Part shown: piece by piece, positions 1 to 14,210 of the stretch
Numbering within the stretch: position 1 is the stretch's first letter
How the letters are laid out: each line of letters opens with the position of its first letter
DNA from: Chrysaora quinquecirrha
Taxonomy: Eukaryota; Cnidaria; Scyphozoa; Semaeostomeae; Pelagiidae
DNA: 64,000 bases
Assembly (NCBI GenBank): GCA_014526335.1
Contig: JACTAT010000026.1
Coordinates: 1,745,565 to 1,809,564, forward strand
Direction of reading: 5' to 3'
Program-made: the position numbers and the translations under genes
The notes under the pieces: model-generated
The model's input: the letters and a program-made list of their open reading frames with translations, nothing else
The model's database searches: none
What the model was told of the DNA's origin: nothing

Positions 1-185
1 CTGGATGACGTTGATGACACTGCCTTTGTAGAATGTCAATTCATCCTCGTTCTGAGCAGTATAGGAGAACAACGCAAGAACTTGGTCTAGAAAACAAAAG
101 AAGCTATTTTAGTGTTGTTGTTGTTGCTGTTATCGTTGTTGTAGTTGTTTCACGTCAGATTGCGTACAATCAACCGAAAATACAT

Positions 186-593
186 ACACGCTTTTTTTTT
201 ATAAGGAACCACTTTATAAGGAACCTACATTTAGAAGGCCCGAAAATTTAAAGAACTTATACTACTAAAGAGAAAATCATTAAGGAACTTTTCAATGTTT
301 TTATGCTTTTATCACTCGAATAATCAAGAATTAGAACGCCGGTTCCATTCATTTGCAGTCGAAATCCACATAGATTGTACGTTAAGCATGTATCAAATGT
401 TTCCTTGAGTAGTCCCGAGCTTTGCTCACATGCAAGTGTCTCTCTATTATTACTATGACCACTGCACGTGCAGTTAAAATTAAGGAACTATTAAGGAATT
501 TTTTGAACTACAATTGCCTCAAAAGAGGTCCAAAAATAAGGAACTTTAAGAACTAGGCCTTGAGGTAGGTTCCTTATAAAAAAAAAGCGTGTA
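186..593. repeat. Foldback/MITE-like element
   Basis: The left arm at 186 (ACACGC followed by T-rich sequence, then ATAAGGAACC) is the inverted complement of the right arm ending at about 593 (GGTTCCTTAT, A-rich sequence, GCGTGT). The interior repeats AAGGAACT-type words. A related fragment is at 25430-25790. Confidence 0.7.
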
Positions 594-799
594 AGCTCAT
601 TTCATGCACACTGAAAGTTTTCACCGAAAGTTTTAGTCAACAAATCTCTTAGAACTGGCTCGTAGAAACACGAATTTGCAGTTAAGTATACAGTATCTAT
701 CAACGGTACAGTATAATTTGCAAGCCCGCTAACTATTTAGTTCATAAAATGGTAGGCCAACATAGGTGAAGAAGATTATTCCACAGGACATTTGGAGCT

Positions 800-1480
800 A
801 CATACAAGTACTGTAACCACGCGGCTTACTTCACAAGTCTCTCAAACTTACGAATCCAAGTCTCGCTGTCTAACAAAATTCCTTGAACCTGAAACTTAGT
901 CCACAAGTCTCGTAGGTCAACTAGCTTGTCTGTCCAAGATTTTCGCAGAAAAACGATATTTTGCTCCAGAGTCAAGTCCACAAGTCTTGTGTAGCTACGA
1001 ATATATCTTTCCACAAGCTTCGCAGAACCAAGACTTTCCCATATGTTAAGTCCCAAGGCCTCGAGCCTAACGAATCTTCTTGTCAACAAGTATCGTAGGC
1101 ACGAACTTTTTAGTCGGCAAGGGTGGTCCAGATTCCAGCTGACTAAAATTTTTCAGTACAGACGTTGAATCCAAAAGCTTTGTAGAACAACGATCATTTT
1201 TACCCACAAATTTCGTAGCCCAACAACTTTTCCAGGCGTTAATCGTTAAGCTCTAGCAGCCAAATGACGTTTCTACTCCTAGTTCTCGTAGCCGCAAATT
1301 ATTCCAATCAGTCTCGAAGGCCTAAACATGCTTAGAGCCAAGGTTACTAAAATCCACAGGTCTTATAGAGCCTTAGATTTCGCAGTACAGTACATGCAGA
1401 GAAACGAGTGCCTTAGTCCACAATTTTCAGAAACCTACGCGAAGAGGCAGAGTTTCTAACTTTTCTAAAATCAACAAATG
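800..1480. repeat. Degenerate tandem repeat, roughly 45-55 bp period
   Basis: Variants of CACAAGTCTCGTAG followed some 20 bases later by an AACGA-type word recur through this stretch. The open frame on the minus strand here is a by-product of the repeat. Confidence 0.5.
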
Positions 1481-2453
1481 ACAGAGCTAAATGAAAATGG
1501 AATTAAGTGATGCGATAATGGCATAAATTGTTGATACATATCAGCTTAGGTCATCCATAATTTATCACTAAAACTCAACATTAAATAGAGCTTTGAAAAC
1601 CAGCAGTTATCTGCATACGTCTCGACAAAACTATTGGAAATTCATGCAAAAACCAACTGCGAGCGAAGATATGAAATTTCTCGAAATTCGATCGAAGGTT
1701 TCCCTTGCAGGCCGTCCTAAACTCTACCTGAAAACCTCCGCTTAGATGCTCCGGAGGGTAACTTGATTCTGAAAACATTTGAGAGAAGTCTTATAAGAGA
1801 GGCAACTGACTACAGGGGGAGTGGGGGGGGGGGCTTAATATGACATACATGACATAAGTATGTCAGACATATAACGGACAGGGGGCTTGATGGAAACAAA
1901 AAACAAAATTAGCCTTTGCAAGTCAAAATTAGGGAGGTTTACGTTCAGGGGGGTTATAACCCGGGATGGGATTAATATACGGGATAAGCATCTCCATTTT
2001 GCCCTCACAGTACGTCTTCTCACCAACAAATTAGCAAGCCAACAGTTAAGCTTATCCACTAATAAGTCTACTAGTTAGTTTGCTCAATAAGAGTCTCGTA
2101 CGAAGACTAATGGACAAACGAATAAGTGCTACAACAAGTCGGAGAAGGAAGACAGATGCTTATTATTGTCAAGAGGAAAAACTGACTGGTAATATTTTGA
2201 GTATGAAGCAGGGGAATTGAGAGCATCGTAATGGAAGAAAGAGTAGGAGACAGAGACAGAACTCGTCTAAGAAGGCAATGGGTAGATACAGTAACAGTAG
2301 AAGCTAGTAAGGACGGAGCAGCAAAGATAATGAGGACTTGAAAAAGGAGGACAGACTTTTACCATGCTTTCATCAACAGGCTGAACATCAGCTGTTTACG
2401 GTATCCTTGCGTTTATGTCGGAGAATAACAAATTTAGCTGGAAACGCATTTAC

Positions 2454-5400
2454 CTGCGGGAGTCTCTCGTTTCTGCGGGACACTATAGATATCTTCGTCC
2501 TCCATGGCGGGCTTTTCTGCAGGCTTAGTTTGTTCAGGCGTCTTGGACTGGGCGAGTAACTTGACACAGTTGGCAGGAAACCATCCAACTTGGCGTTTCT
2601 TTCCTCTCGCCTAAATTCAAATGAAAATTGAGAGACTGTCAATGTAGAAACATGTTTCAAAACTATCAAATTAATATTTGAATCCATGAATCATTAATGC
2701 GAAACCCGTCCATTATTGACGGAGGTTGAACTAGACGACTTCTTTTAATGTATTTATTGTTAGAAGGACGCGGAACGAACGAGGGCTAATTCTGATAGAA
2801 TCTTTTTCTTGGCCAATTCTTCCGTTTACCCATGTGCGGCGTTTAACAGAGAGCGTCTAGTGAAGTAAAAATTAACTTTTTTCGAGTAGGTTTCCACTAA
2901 GAAAACTTGGGACTCATTACATTTCTCCTACATTGAGTAACAACAAATCCTGCTCGAATAAAGGCCGTTAAGTATTCAAGTGATGCAAAATCCAGCTACC
3001 CCCGTGTTATAATAAGAGCTAAATCGTCTATACATAGACGTTTTTCCAGAAAGAAAAGCCTCAGCTGTCTATCTTATTGAGCGATAAAGAGATTATTTTT
3101 TGGTGGGAACATAAAATATTCAACGAGTTTATTAACATTGGTTCTTATGTTTAATTTTTATGAGTTCGGGATCTTCAAAGTACAGTACAATGTAGAAAAA
3201 TAATTAGGTTCATTGCCCAAGGCCCAGTTATCGCTGCTACCACCTTAAGGTGAACTGAACGTTATTGGGAGAGAGGTTGAAAAGAGATACCATACTTCCT
3301 CAACTGGGCGCGGGGGCGCTTATACAAAGCTCTGTCTCAAAGAGGAGCAATCATTTGAAATTTAAGAATAAACTAATGTTCTGACGAAAAATGCTTTTTG
3401 CAGCAACTACCAAAAGGTTTCCATTGACTCCTCCCATCAGGAGCTTGCACATACTGTACACTAGGAAAGAAGTGTCTGGCACCACCTGATGGGCAGCTCA
3501 GGACGATTATTCGAGGAAATACGGTACTATTACCTAGGCCGTTTAACATTATTGCAATTTTGTTTTTATTGGTTTTCGTCATCATTAATATTCTTTACCT
3601 TGAGTAAATTCCTTTCGTCCAGGGCAACTTTTAAGGAAATTTCACTAGTGGGCCAAATTAACAGGAGGGCCGAATTCCCTGAGAACAAGGTTACGTCTGT
3701 ATAAGCATGAACGGTCAATATCAAAGAAGCGAATGATGGTTCATGCTCTATTGCTCTAGTAATTTGGTAACTTTAAGGACCTGCAAACACCTTTTTAGAC
3801 TAGAGGAGATGTTATTTCCCGGAATGAAGTAAAGTTGACATGAGACAATTGTGTCAAAGGAGCAAAGGCACGCTCACGTAGGGGGTACGGGGGCATTCTC
3901 CCCGGGAAAATTTTGGAATTTTCTGTGTCTAGAGTAGCTCTGGTTGGCTTTCCGTGACTAAAATAATCATGCACTAATCTTTCCAAAGTTGAATTTTCCC
4001 AAAGTCAAAAGGGCCCATCACTGGCGGGGCAAAGCCAGGATTTCAAGGATCAGAGGTGGGGCAGCCAATAGGGCCTGGTGGGGCAATTGCCCCACCACTC
4101 AGTATGTTAAAAGATGCCCTGCTTTCGTCATAAGAAATAAATCTTTTTCAACACCTTCCAACAAGTCCAGCCCGAACACCAATGCCTGGGGTGATTGATA
4201 GCACTAGCAGAAATCTCAAAAATAATTTAAGGATAAAATCATTGGCTTTAACAATAGTAAATTTACCTGCACTTCTCCTTGCCACCACCCTCCAGGATCT
4301 TTCTTCAGAACTTGAACAAGTTGACCAGGATTCAGAGAAATTTCTCTCCCATCAGAAGCAGCAAAGGCAGAAGTGACAGTTGCAACCTCTGGCTTTTTTG
4401 GTGACTAAGGAAGAAAAACTCAAACGATAATCGGGCAAGTACGACTTCTTTTAAAGCCGTAGCTACATGGCCTACATTTTGCTTGAAATGGCGACAGAAC
4501 ATGTTCAAAAATTGTCGCCGCCACCGGAAAAACGTGTAGTACGTGTAGCCAGGGATAGAATTTCGAAAAGAATCTTCTGCGACCTTCCCCGCATTACAAA
4601 GAACAGGCAACTCCCTTCGCCATGTTCCTTAAGATCTTAAAATAATCTGTAAGTATAGCAGCATTATAAGCCTACCTCGACAGCCTCTTTGACTTTGACA
4701 TAATTAGCAGGGAAGAAGCCACATTCCCCTTTGAGAACACCTTCCCACCAGTCGCCCTCCTTTTTGGTTATTTTGATTGTATCTCCTTCATTGAATGATA
4801 AGTCTCCATCGATACCAGAATAGTCAAACAAAGCAACGCATTCTGCAAGAAACAAATGTAAGGGTTTAATGCATTACGAAATCTACATAAAATTCAATGC
4901 GGACTGAAATGAAATTGACATGCTGATGAATACAGCATGAAATAATAGAGCCATCGAATATGCTATGAAATTTACATACAATTCAATGCGGGATAGAATG
5001 AAATTGACATGCTGACGAATACAGTATCAACTGAAAATGCAGATAAACGTGCTATGAAATTAACATGGAATTAAATGAGATAACATTGAAAGACTGACGA
5101 ATATTGCGTGAAATAAACATGCTGAAGAACACGGTATGCAATACAGACACACGTTAATGGAAAGTATGTAGTGAAGATGCACCAGAAATTCAATCCGTTG
5201 TTTTAATAAAGCCGTGGCTAGACATGCGATTTTTGACCTATTCTTGCGAAACAACACACCTGAAAATGGCCTATTCTGAGAAATACTGAGGCGAATACAC
5301 GCTGCGACAAAAATGCTACGTCAATCAACTTGCAAGATAAAATAATAGGTCCTAATAAATTTCAAGGAAAAACGCGCAAAAACAATGCCACGTGTTGCGT

Positions 5401-8400
5401 CGCATTGCGAAAAAACCGGCTACACGCTGCGACATTATTGGCGACAAGCCAAAACATGTTGCGAAAAGTTCAACCAAAGCAATGTTCTGCGAGCATGCTT
5501 CCTCAGGTCGCAGAGCATTTCGTTCGACAATCTATCTACATGCGCGTGTTTTAGTTTGAAGGAGGCGTGAATTTTTTATCATGTCCTACAGGCATATCAA
5601 GCAAAGAGACTCGACGTGTAGCCACGGATTAATACACATTTAAGGCGAGGCGTCTTCTAGGATTGCCTTTAGCTAAATGGTCTACGTCACGCCATTTCCA
5701 AACATATGAGGATAGAACATTTCAGTAAGACAGTGAGATAATGCTTTACCTCCAACAAAACTATGGTCTCCGCCAGAATGTTCAGTTGTTACTGATGACG
5801 TCGAAGATGCAATACTGCTTGCTTCACTAAAGTCATCTTGAATCGATCTACGGAAAATCACCAAGAAATTATTTAAATAATCATATCAATCTTTCAGTCT
5901 ATGAGGCAATAATCCTTGCTAAAATTGTCCAAATCTTGACGATTTTCTGGCGACAGAGGGGTCGGAAACTTTTGGGTATTTGAAAGCATATCTAGTATAC
6001 TTCTGGGTACGCTATATGTTAATCAGTATATTTTCGGAGGTTCTTTCTAATAACATAAATTACAAATGAATGCAAAACTCAGTCGGAAATTGTAACAAAA
6101 CACCTATCAAACTTAATTGTATGTAACTGATTCTCATTAAATGAATGGACACAGATAAACGGGCAGACAAACAGCAGATAGATTCGCTTGCCACTCAGCC
6201 ACTCTGACGAATTACAAAAAGTAGGAGTTACATGGCATTCTTGGCTTGATCTTTGATGTTTCAGACCCTCCTTATTCGAGAAGAGGTTTATATATAAAGT
6301 TTCAATTGAATGCTTTCAATTTCCCTTCCATACTTTCAACTGAGAACACTTCAACCGAAATGTTTCCGTTTTCGTAGCTCGAGAAAATGAACAAGAACAT
6401 AACAAACCGGTATTAGGCTGGGGATTATTAAAATTTTCTAGTCTTTGGGTAGGTGGTTATTCAAAAGGGAGCTTATAACAGAGGGGGCTAATTCTAGGAT
6501 TTATATGCACATTGTAAACTTACACTGCCGTCTTTACAGTTCCAATGACTTTCACATATGATTTCGGAAACCAGCCAGTCTGCAAAAAAAAATAAAAGAG
6601 ATCTTCAGATGACTCACGGAGTAGAAAAATATTCACGTGCACAGAAACCAATGTTCAGGTCATAGGAAAATAATAGTGTCAAAACTTCCCTGGATTCAAG
6701 TACGTCCTCATTTAAGAGTGAAAAATAGGCGTGCTTTGGGTGTGGAATGGGAATCTCTATTGTTTTTACACGCTTTCCTCCGGTAAATAACCGTAACTTT
6801 TTCCTGACACAGTAAGAAACTTCTGCTACGAGGTCCAGGCTAGATATCTGAAGTTGGTGTGGGGTCGTGGCCTTATCCAGCTGGCTCATGGTATCAGAAG
6901 CTCAGCGAGGTCGGGTTTCGAGCCCCAGCTACGGTAGCGTCACAGCTAGGGTTCAGGTCTCGATTAATAAAACTGCTACTGAAATCCTAGCGACTGGCGC
7001 TAAATCAAAAAAACTGTATGATTATACTGTATGTAGAAATTGTACGAGATATATCAGTACATACCTTATTACTGCATTCTCCATACCACCACAAATCTTG
7101 CTGTTCCTGTACGATTATTTGGTCGTTTTTATTGAAAGTTAAATCATCTTCCTTTTTCCTCTGTACGGATATAATGCGACTGCTTGCAGGCCTTCGGGTA
7201 GTTTCAGGGTGGCGTTTGATGGAGATGGACCCTGAGGATGAAAATGTATTTATTAAATTCCTTGTGTTTATAGCTAAATCAAAACACGAGCAGAGGTGGG
7301 GGTTCCACGAAAGCAATCTTTTATTGTCAACGAAGATAGGGGTGGCAACTATAACGCTGGTATGGACCTGCAGCTTGTGCCCCAGACTGGTTTTCTAGGA
7401 CGAGCACCCTGGATGGTCATTTAACGATCTCGGGAGGATGGGCAGCTGAGCTGATTGTAGGTTTCTGGAAGTGGTGCCGACGGATTCGAACCAACGACGT
7501 CACGATCGTGAGCCGCCTTGACCACGTCTTGACCACGGTTTCCTTGCATGCACGAATAGATGTATTGGCAAACTTAATGATTGGGACGACTGATAGCTAC
7601 TCTCGAGGAAGTTGTAGCCAGAAAGCTCAGTTGCGAAAAGTTTCGTGTTCCATACATGTCTGCTCACGACCTCGTGCTCCATCTGCATGATTATTACTTG
7701 CATAAATTAATCTTAACCAATATAGCATGATATAAGAACTCAACATCTCCCGATTGCATTAATCCTTCGCGTTTTTTCCTAGCCCCTTGTTAAGGTATAT
7801 TCCCAAGATCCTTAAAATAAGAATTGAGTGAACTTTGTCCTTACCTCAGCACTTAGTGGAGGTTGAACATTTTCATAACACTCATGTTTCTCAAACGAAC
7901 TTGCGATGCTTTTAACAGAACTCCCTCCGCCAGTCAAACTCATTGCGCTATCTGTACCCTCAGAGCTCCCGTACGAAGACGTCCTTTCGTGTTCTGGGAC
8001 AGTTTCGAGCAGTGAACTCGCCCTTGGTTTGCTAGCAGGGTTCGGTATTGATTCAGGCGCCGTAATGGGGATCGGCTTTGATAATGGCCTTGGTTTTGGA
8101 ACGAGTGCTTTCTTCGGCTGTGTAGACGGTGCAGTGGCGTTTTTATCTAAGTCAACGTAATCGGAAAATGTGTCATTTGGAAGTTTCTCGACGTAATTTG
8201 TTGGAAATAAACCAACGACGCCATCTTTAGAGCCTCGATACCATCCTGGAGGAGGGGTTGTGTCTGTTTCATCGACCTACAAAAGACCATTAAACAAAGT
8301 AAGCATTCATTCAGTTCTATCAACTCCATGTAATATGCATCATGCACTGTCCCAAAAATCTGGTTCGAAGGTTGGCACCTTGAATTCTATGAAACGAATG

Positions 8401-11400
8401 CCAAAAATCAGAGCTCCTAGAAGGTTCGCTTAGTGTTTTTTACATCTTCAACGTCAGACCACCGCGGGAGAAGAACAACGCTTTTCAATGTCAGATGATG
8501 GGAGAAGGATCTCTCCCGAACCGTTGCCCCGATAAATATCAAAGGCTTGTCATGATAAGTGGTGGCTATCATGTCTAACACTGTGACTGAAAGCGAAACA
8601 GCCTTGATAAGTGCGAATATATTTGCACGATAAAAAAATCAGAAAAAGCGATGTAGGCGAGGAAATACCCGGGCATAACGAGATGGAAACTTTGGGGAGA
8701 TGGTGCTGGGACACTGGAAGTCTCCCGAATTTTCTCCCCTTTTTCCTATTGTATCAGTTAGCAGTAACGATTGTCTTCCTGTCTTCCACAATTTTCCTGA
8801 AAAATTTCCCTGAACAGGGAAAACTTTTCCTCGAATTTTGGCAATTTCAAAATTACTTGAGCCTTTTGACACCTCCGCAACCCTAGTAGCTACATAGGCT
8901 CCTGGTAGCTGGATGCAAGTTGTGCTCATCTTAGTTTTACCATGGTTTCAATAGTAATCTTATGTAAAAAGTTCTTTATATGCTGTTAAGCTGGATTACC
9001 TGTATAATATCTCCTTCGTGTAAAGTTAACTCATCATTATGTCTCGCTTCGAAAGGGAACAGGGCTTTGAATCTTGATTTCGGCTTTATCGTAGCTGCAA
9101 GCAAAGAAAACATCAATAGAGACATGCAAGTGCAATATAGCATAGGGGTTGGTACTCCTCTATTCCACGATGTTGAAAATCTCCAGGTTTTCCATTCCGA
9201 TATTGTAGAGCTTAACTTCAAATATGACAAAATGGGGAGTCTCTCTTTAATTTAAAAGGCTTTGATGAAAAATAATAAACACAAACATAAAAAATGAATT
9301 TTAATTGAAAAATCCTTACGTTCAGTTTGGGATGTTGGTGGTGTTTCTGCATCGCTAGCTTTTGGGCTCTGCTCTGCTGGTTTTTGCTGTTGCTGTGAAT
9401 GAATTAGAGCAAAAAGAAAAATTAACGAAGAAATACTGAATCTTGATGGTAAAAAGTCAAATTAAAAACATCGCTGATAAAAGTTGTTTTTATTTTTAAT
9501 TTATTCATTTAAATGGCTTAATACTACACAGTTACATGGTGAACGTGCATATTTGCCATGAATAGCAGTGGCATACCACAACAGATGGGATTTGAACCTG
9601 GACTGAATAATCAGAGAGCCAACGACGTTTCCACTGAGCTATAGAGCTCAATGAGCTAAATGAAATCACCGAGTAATTCTCTAGGACAGCCTTGGGTGAG
9701 ACAGCCTTGGGCTGTATGACTTGGAGAGTTACGCGGCGACTTCATTGAGCTCTATAGATCAGTGGAAACGTCGTTGGCTCCTGATCATGCAGTCCAGCTT
9801 CAAATCCATCTGTTGTGGTATGCCAATAGTGTACGTGCAAGACTGAAGTAGTATAATAAATAAGACAAACCTTTTTCAGTTGTCTCATTTTCTGCATTTC
9901 TTCAACTTTCTTCCTTACGTCAGCTTCTTTCTGCTTCTTAAGTTCTTCTTCACGTCTCTGCTCTTCCATACGTTTCTTCTCTTCCTCCTTCTGCCGTTCA
10001 ATCTCCTTCCTCTTATGTTCTTCCTCCCATCTCCTTCGTTCTTCTTCACCTTTTCTCCGTTCTTCTTCCTTCCGCTTCTTCTGCTTCTCTAACTCCATCT
10101 CCTCCTTAGCTCGTAACTCTTCTTCCCACCTTCTTCTCTCTGCTTCCCCTTTCCGTCGCTCTTCTTCCTTCTTCCTCTCCACTGCTTCTTCCCGTTTCCT
10201 CTTTTCTTCTTCAATCTTCTTCCGCGCTTCTTCCTTCTTCCTCTGCTCTTCTGCCCTCCTCTCCTCCTCCTCTAACCTTAATTTCTCCGCCTTCTCCTTC
10301 TCTTCTTCCCTCTTTCTATCTGAATCCAAATCTGCCAATGCGTCCCAGTTACTCTTCTCTACCTTTTCCTGTGCTTTCGGAATGACTATATCCGGCTTTG
10401 CCACTACTGGTCTCGTTTTTGGTCTTGGTGGAGCGACCGGTCGTTTTTCCTTCTTCGGAGGTGCGGGGAGAGCAACACCAATAGCTAAAATAAAATAGAA
10501 TGAGCGAATTTTTTATTTGGTTGACGAATTCTCTCAAGTGTTTGAATAGCTAGTCAATGTGCAGTATTCATGTAAATAAAATCACTCTGCTTGATTTAGC
10601 AGATTTCTAAAATTTCAAAAGAAATTTATTTGAGGAGTGGATCTTGCTCATTGGCTTAAGAAAAACATATAACAGACAACATGATTACAACATACATACA
10701 AAATATATACAACATGAATACAACATACATACAACATACATACAACATACATACAAAATGAATACAACATACATACAACATTCATACAACACACGTGCAA
10801 CATGAATACAACATACATACAACAAACATACAACATACAACAACATACATAAAACAGAGTAAACTTACTTTTCGGTGGCTCTGTTATTGTATTGAGTCCA
10901 AGGAGATCTTGACTGGCAGATGAGGATTCTTTCGATGCTGCAAACATTGAAGTTATGTCTGGTTTGGATGCTCTAATCTCCTTGTTGTTTTTGTAACGCC
11001 TCCTGTGTGATTTGCTTGGCTTTCTCCATCTTCGATTGCTTCTCCGCAGCCTGAGCCTTGATGAATCCTCCGCAGGGACTCTTCTTGGCGCTGTTGTTCA
11101 AGCATCATTGCTATTTTAGGAAATTAAATCGTTAATGTAGCATCTTTCAAATAATATACATGCAAAAACAGAATGTGTTCTACTTGAAAAAAATATCAGT
11201 AACAAAAATATCACGTCAAGTCAAGTCAAGTCAAGTCAAGTCAGGTCAAGTCAAATAATGTCAGGTAAGGTGAGATGAGGTCAGTTAAGTCAGATGAAGT
11301 CAAGTCAAGTCTGCTTAAGTCAAGTAAAGTCTGCTTAAGTCAAGTCAAGTCAGTTTAAGTCAGACCAGGCCACTTAAGGTCAGGTCAGGTCAGATCAGGT

Positions 11401-13751
11401 CAGGTCAGGTAAGTTCAGGTCAGGTCAGGTCAGGTCAGGTCAGGTAACGTCAGGTAAGTTCAGGTCAAGTCAGGTCATGTCAGTTCAGGTAAGGTAAGGT
11501 CAGGCTAGGTCAGGCAAGATCAGGCAGGTCAGATCAGGTCAGATCAGGCTACAATCTTGGCCAAAATTCATAGAGACTTTGCCAGAAGATCCATGCGACA
11601 TGGATTCTCTCACAGCAGAGCTGCTTTAAAAGCTTCAAAATGTCGCTTTAACTTTGGCCAAAATTGTAGGTCAAGTTGGGTCAAGTAAAATAAAAAAGAC
11701 TTAAACAAACGCAGTTTTTAGAATCTCACCTTCCCTTTCCTTTTGTTTCTGTTTCCTTCTTTCTTCTTCTCGCTGTTTCATCGCCATTTCTTCTTTCTTC
11801 CTTTTGGCTTCAGCTTGTCTCCTTAATCGTTCTTCTTCTTCTTTTTTCTGCCGATTAATCGCATCCAGTCTTCTAGTCTCATCTTCAATTCTTTGCCTCG
11901 CTGCCTGGTACTCTCTCTTCTTGTTTTCTTGATGTTGCTTCAATCGTGTGTTTTCATCGACTTTTATTTGTAATGCTGTTTTTAATGGCTAAGAAAAAAG
12001 ATATTTTTATGCATTTTCATTATCAATAGCGAGCCAAGTAAGCAGTGAAGATGAAGGTGAAATGGTGTTTTAGCGCCAGTCGCTAGGATCTCAGTAGCAG
12101 GTTAACTAATCGACACCTCGACCCTGGCTGTGATGCTACCGTGGTTCGGATCTAACCCTGACCACACTGAGCTCCTGACACCGCCAGTCAGCTAGATCAG
12201 ACCATGAAGCCACAGCATCTTCATTTTAAGAACCAAACAAGGTTTGGCCTTACACAGGACACACGTTTGTCGATGACATGAAATCTTACGAACGTGGGAA
12301 ATCTGTGGACGCCAGGATTCAAGGAAGTTTCAAAACTTAACTTTCAAAAGAGAGAGCTGGCAAACAGCAACACTGGGGCAAAACTTGATAAATACAATTC
12401 GCAAGCGTAAAAGATTCATCAAAATGATACCAAATTTTAGGCGCACAGTTTTGTGTTTGTTTTAAACACAAGTGGGCATTCTTACCATATAAACAAATCC
12501 AGGTTTGCCCCAGTTTCGCGCTTAGATTACATTCTCGAAAAGTAACCAGGGTTAGTTTGAAAACTAACCCACCTCGAGAGGATCAGTTGCTTAACCCAAG
12601 CGAACCCGAGTTAGTTTATGTAATGTAAATAGGGTTTCAATGATATTTTCAGTAACTTCAGTTTTTGATATTGCTTTTAGTACTTTTTGAACTTTACGCT
12701 ACGGCACAAGTTAGTTACAACAAACCCACCTCGAGAGGGCAAGCTGCATTTACAATACGAAAAAAACCAAGGTTAGCTTAACCCAGGCGAACTCGGGTTA
12801 CTTTACGTAGTGCAAATAGGGCTTCAATGAAATTTTCAGTAACTTGTAGTAACTTCACTTTACGGCATAAGTTAGCTGAGCTGTACAATACACATTTCAT
12901 GTATGGTATCGTCAAAAGAAGAACAATATTTTAATACCAGTAACTGCTTCGCTGTAGAATCATTGTCTTTCAATAAGACATCTGTTTCAGCCTCGAAAGC
13001 CAATAACTGGCCTTTTAAGCGAGGTATGTTTGCCTTAGTTTGGTGAATACTTGCTCTTACACCTCCAAGGGCTTCACCTGAAACAAATCGATAATGTAAA
13101 CAATTCTCACGGGTACAACTTGAAAGCAAGTAAGCAGATTTATTTGGTAACCCAGTTTTCTAAACTACTCCAAAGGACTCACAAGGTGTGAATCCGTAAT
13201 TTCTATTTTTCAGGGTATTTAAACATTTAAATAAGTATTTTACTTACTCGTTGTTGTCGTGTCTCTTTTATTAATTTCAACATTAAGTCTCTCTCTTTCT
13301 CCTTTTAACTGGGAAACTAGTGTTTTCATTTTCTAAAAATAAACAGTACGAATCGATTGAATAGACGAATTTTATAAGAAACTAATATAAAGGACTGTAA
13401 CATTGTCCACAAATGGCATACCACCATAGATGGGATTCGAGCTTGGTCTGCATGAACAGAGAGCCAACGACGTCTACATTCAGCTATGGAGCTCTGATAA
13501 AAACTCAATGTAACTCTCCAGGTCATACAGTCCAAGGCTAAAGAAAGAAATACTCGACAAGTTGACAGTTGCAAGCAAGCAAGCAAGCAACAAGCAAGCA
13601 AGCAAGCAAGCAAGAAAGCAAGAAAGCAACACAGCAAGCAAAGAAGTAAACAAACAAGCCAGCTAGAAAGTAAGAAAGCAACCAACCAACCAACCAACCA
13701 ACCAACCAACCATACAAGCAAGCAAACAAGATAGCAAGCAGGCAAGCAAGA

Positions 13752-13785
<34 letters not shown>

Positions 13786-13853
13786 CCAACCAACCATACA
13801 AGCAAGCAAACAAGAAAGCAAACAAGCAAGCAAGCAACCAAACAAGAAAGCAA

Positions 13854-13890
<37 letters not shown>

Positions 13891-14165
13891 AAAGCAACAC
13901 AGCAAGCAAAGAAGTAAACAAACAAGCCAGCTAGAAAGTAAGAAAGCAACCAACCAACCAACCAACCAACCAACCAACCATACAAGCAAGCAAACAAGAT
14001 AGCAAGCAGGCAAGCAAGAAAGCAAGCAAGCAAGCAATCAAGCAAGCAAGCAAGCAACCAACCAACCATACAAGCAAGCAAACAAGAAAGCAAGCAAGCA
14101 AGCAAGCAATCAAGCAAGCAACCAACCAACCAACCAACCATACAAGCAAGCAAACAAGAAAGCAA

Positions 14166-14210
<45 letters not shown>

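Larger units (their letters stand above)
1..2453. other. Gene-free stretch downstream of intersectin exon 25
   Basis: No intersectin exon or other gene is recognisable; it is probably intron sequence. It holds a foldback element (186-593), a degenerate tandem repeat (about 800-1480) and a poly-G tract at 1817-1833. Confidence 0.5.
2454..9392 (-). other. ITSN: Intersectin SH3 domains A-D (exons 17-25)
   Basis: SH3-A: exons 18-19 (FKALFPFEARHNDELTL, then GWYRG and GLFPTNYVEKL). SH3-B: exons 20-21 (AVALYPYR, LTFNKNDQIIV, DLWWYGE, then GWFPKSYVKVI). SH3-C: exon 23 alone (CVALFDYSGIDGDLSF, GDWWEGV, CGFFPANYVKV). SH3-D: exons 24-25 (SAFAASDGREISL, GGWWQGE, then GWFPANCVKLL). Long Ser/Pro-rich linkers lie in exon 19 and exon 22. 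Each domain shows the ALYDY-type strand, the paired tryptophans and the final SNY-type motif, except that SH3-A has a single Trp at the WW site. No SH3-E exon is recognisable in bases 1-2453, so the gene continues past the window. Exon 20 has an apparent 1-base deletion inside SH3-B. Confidence 0.9.

Noticed and set aside
33..251. 72-aa plus-strand frame with a poly-Val stretch
   Set aside because: It comes from TTG/GTT simple sequence leading into a foldback element.
13326..14209. Long overlapping minus-strand reading frames rich in LACLLACL
   Set aside because: They are translations of the (TTGC)n microsatellite, open in all registers and with no conserved protein; not transmembrane genes.
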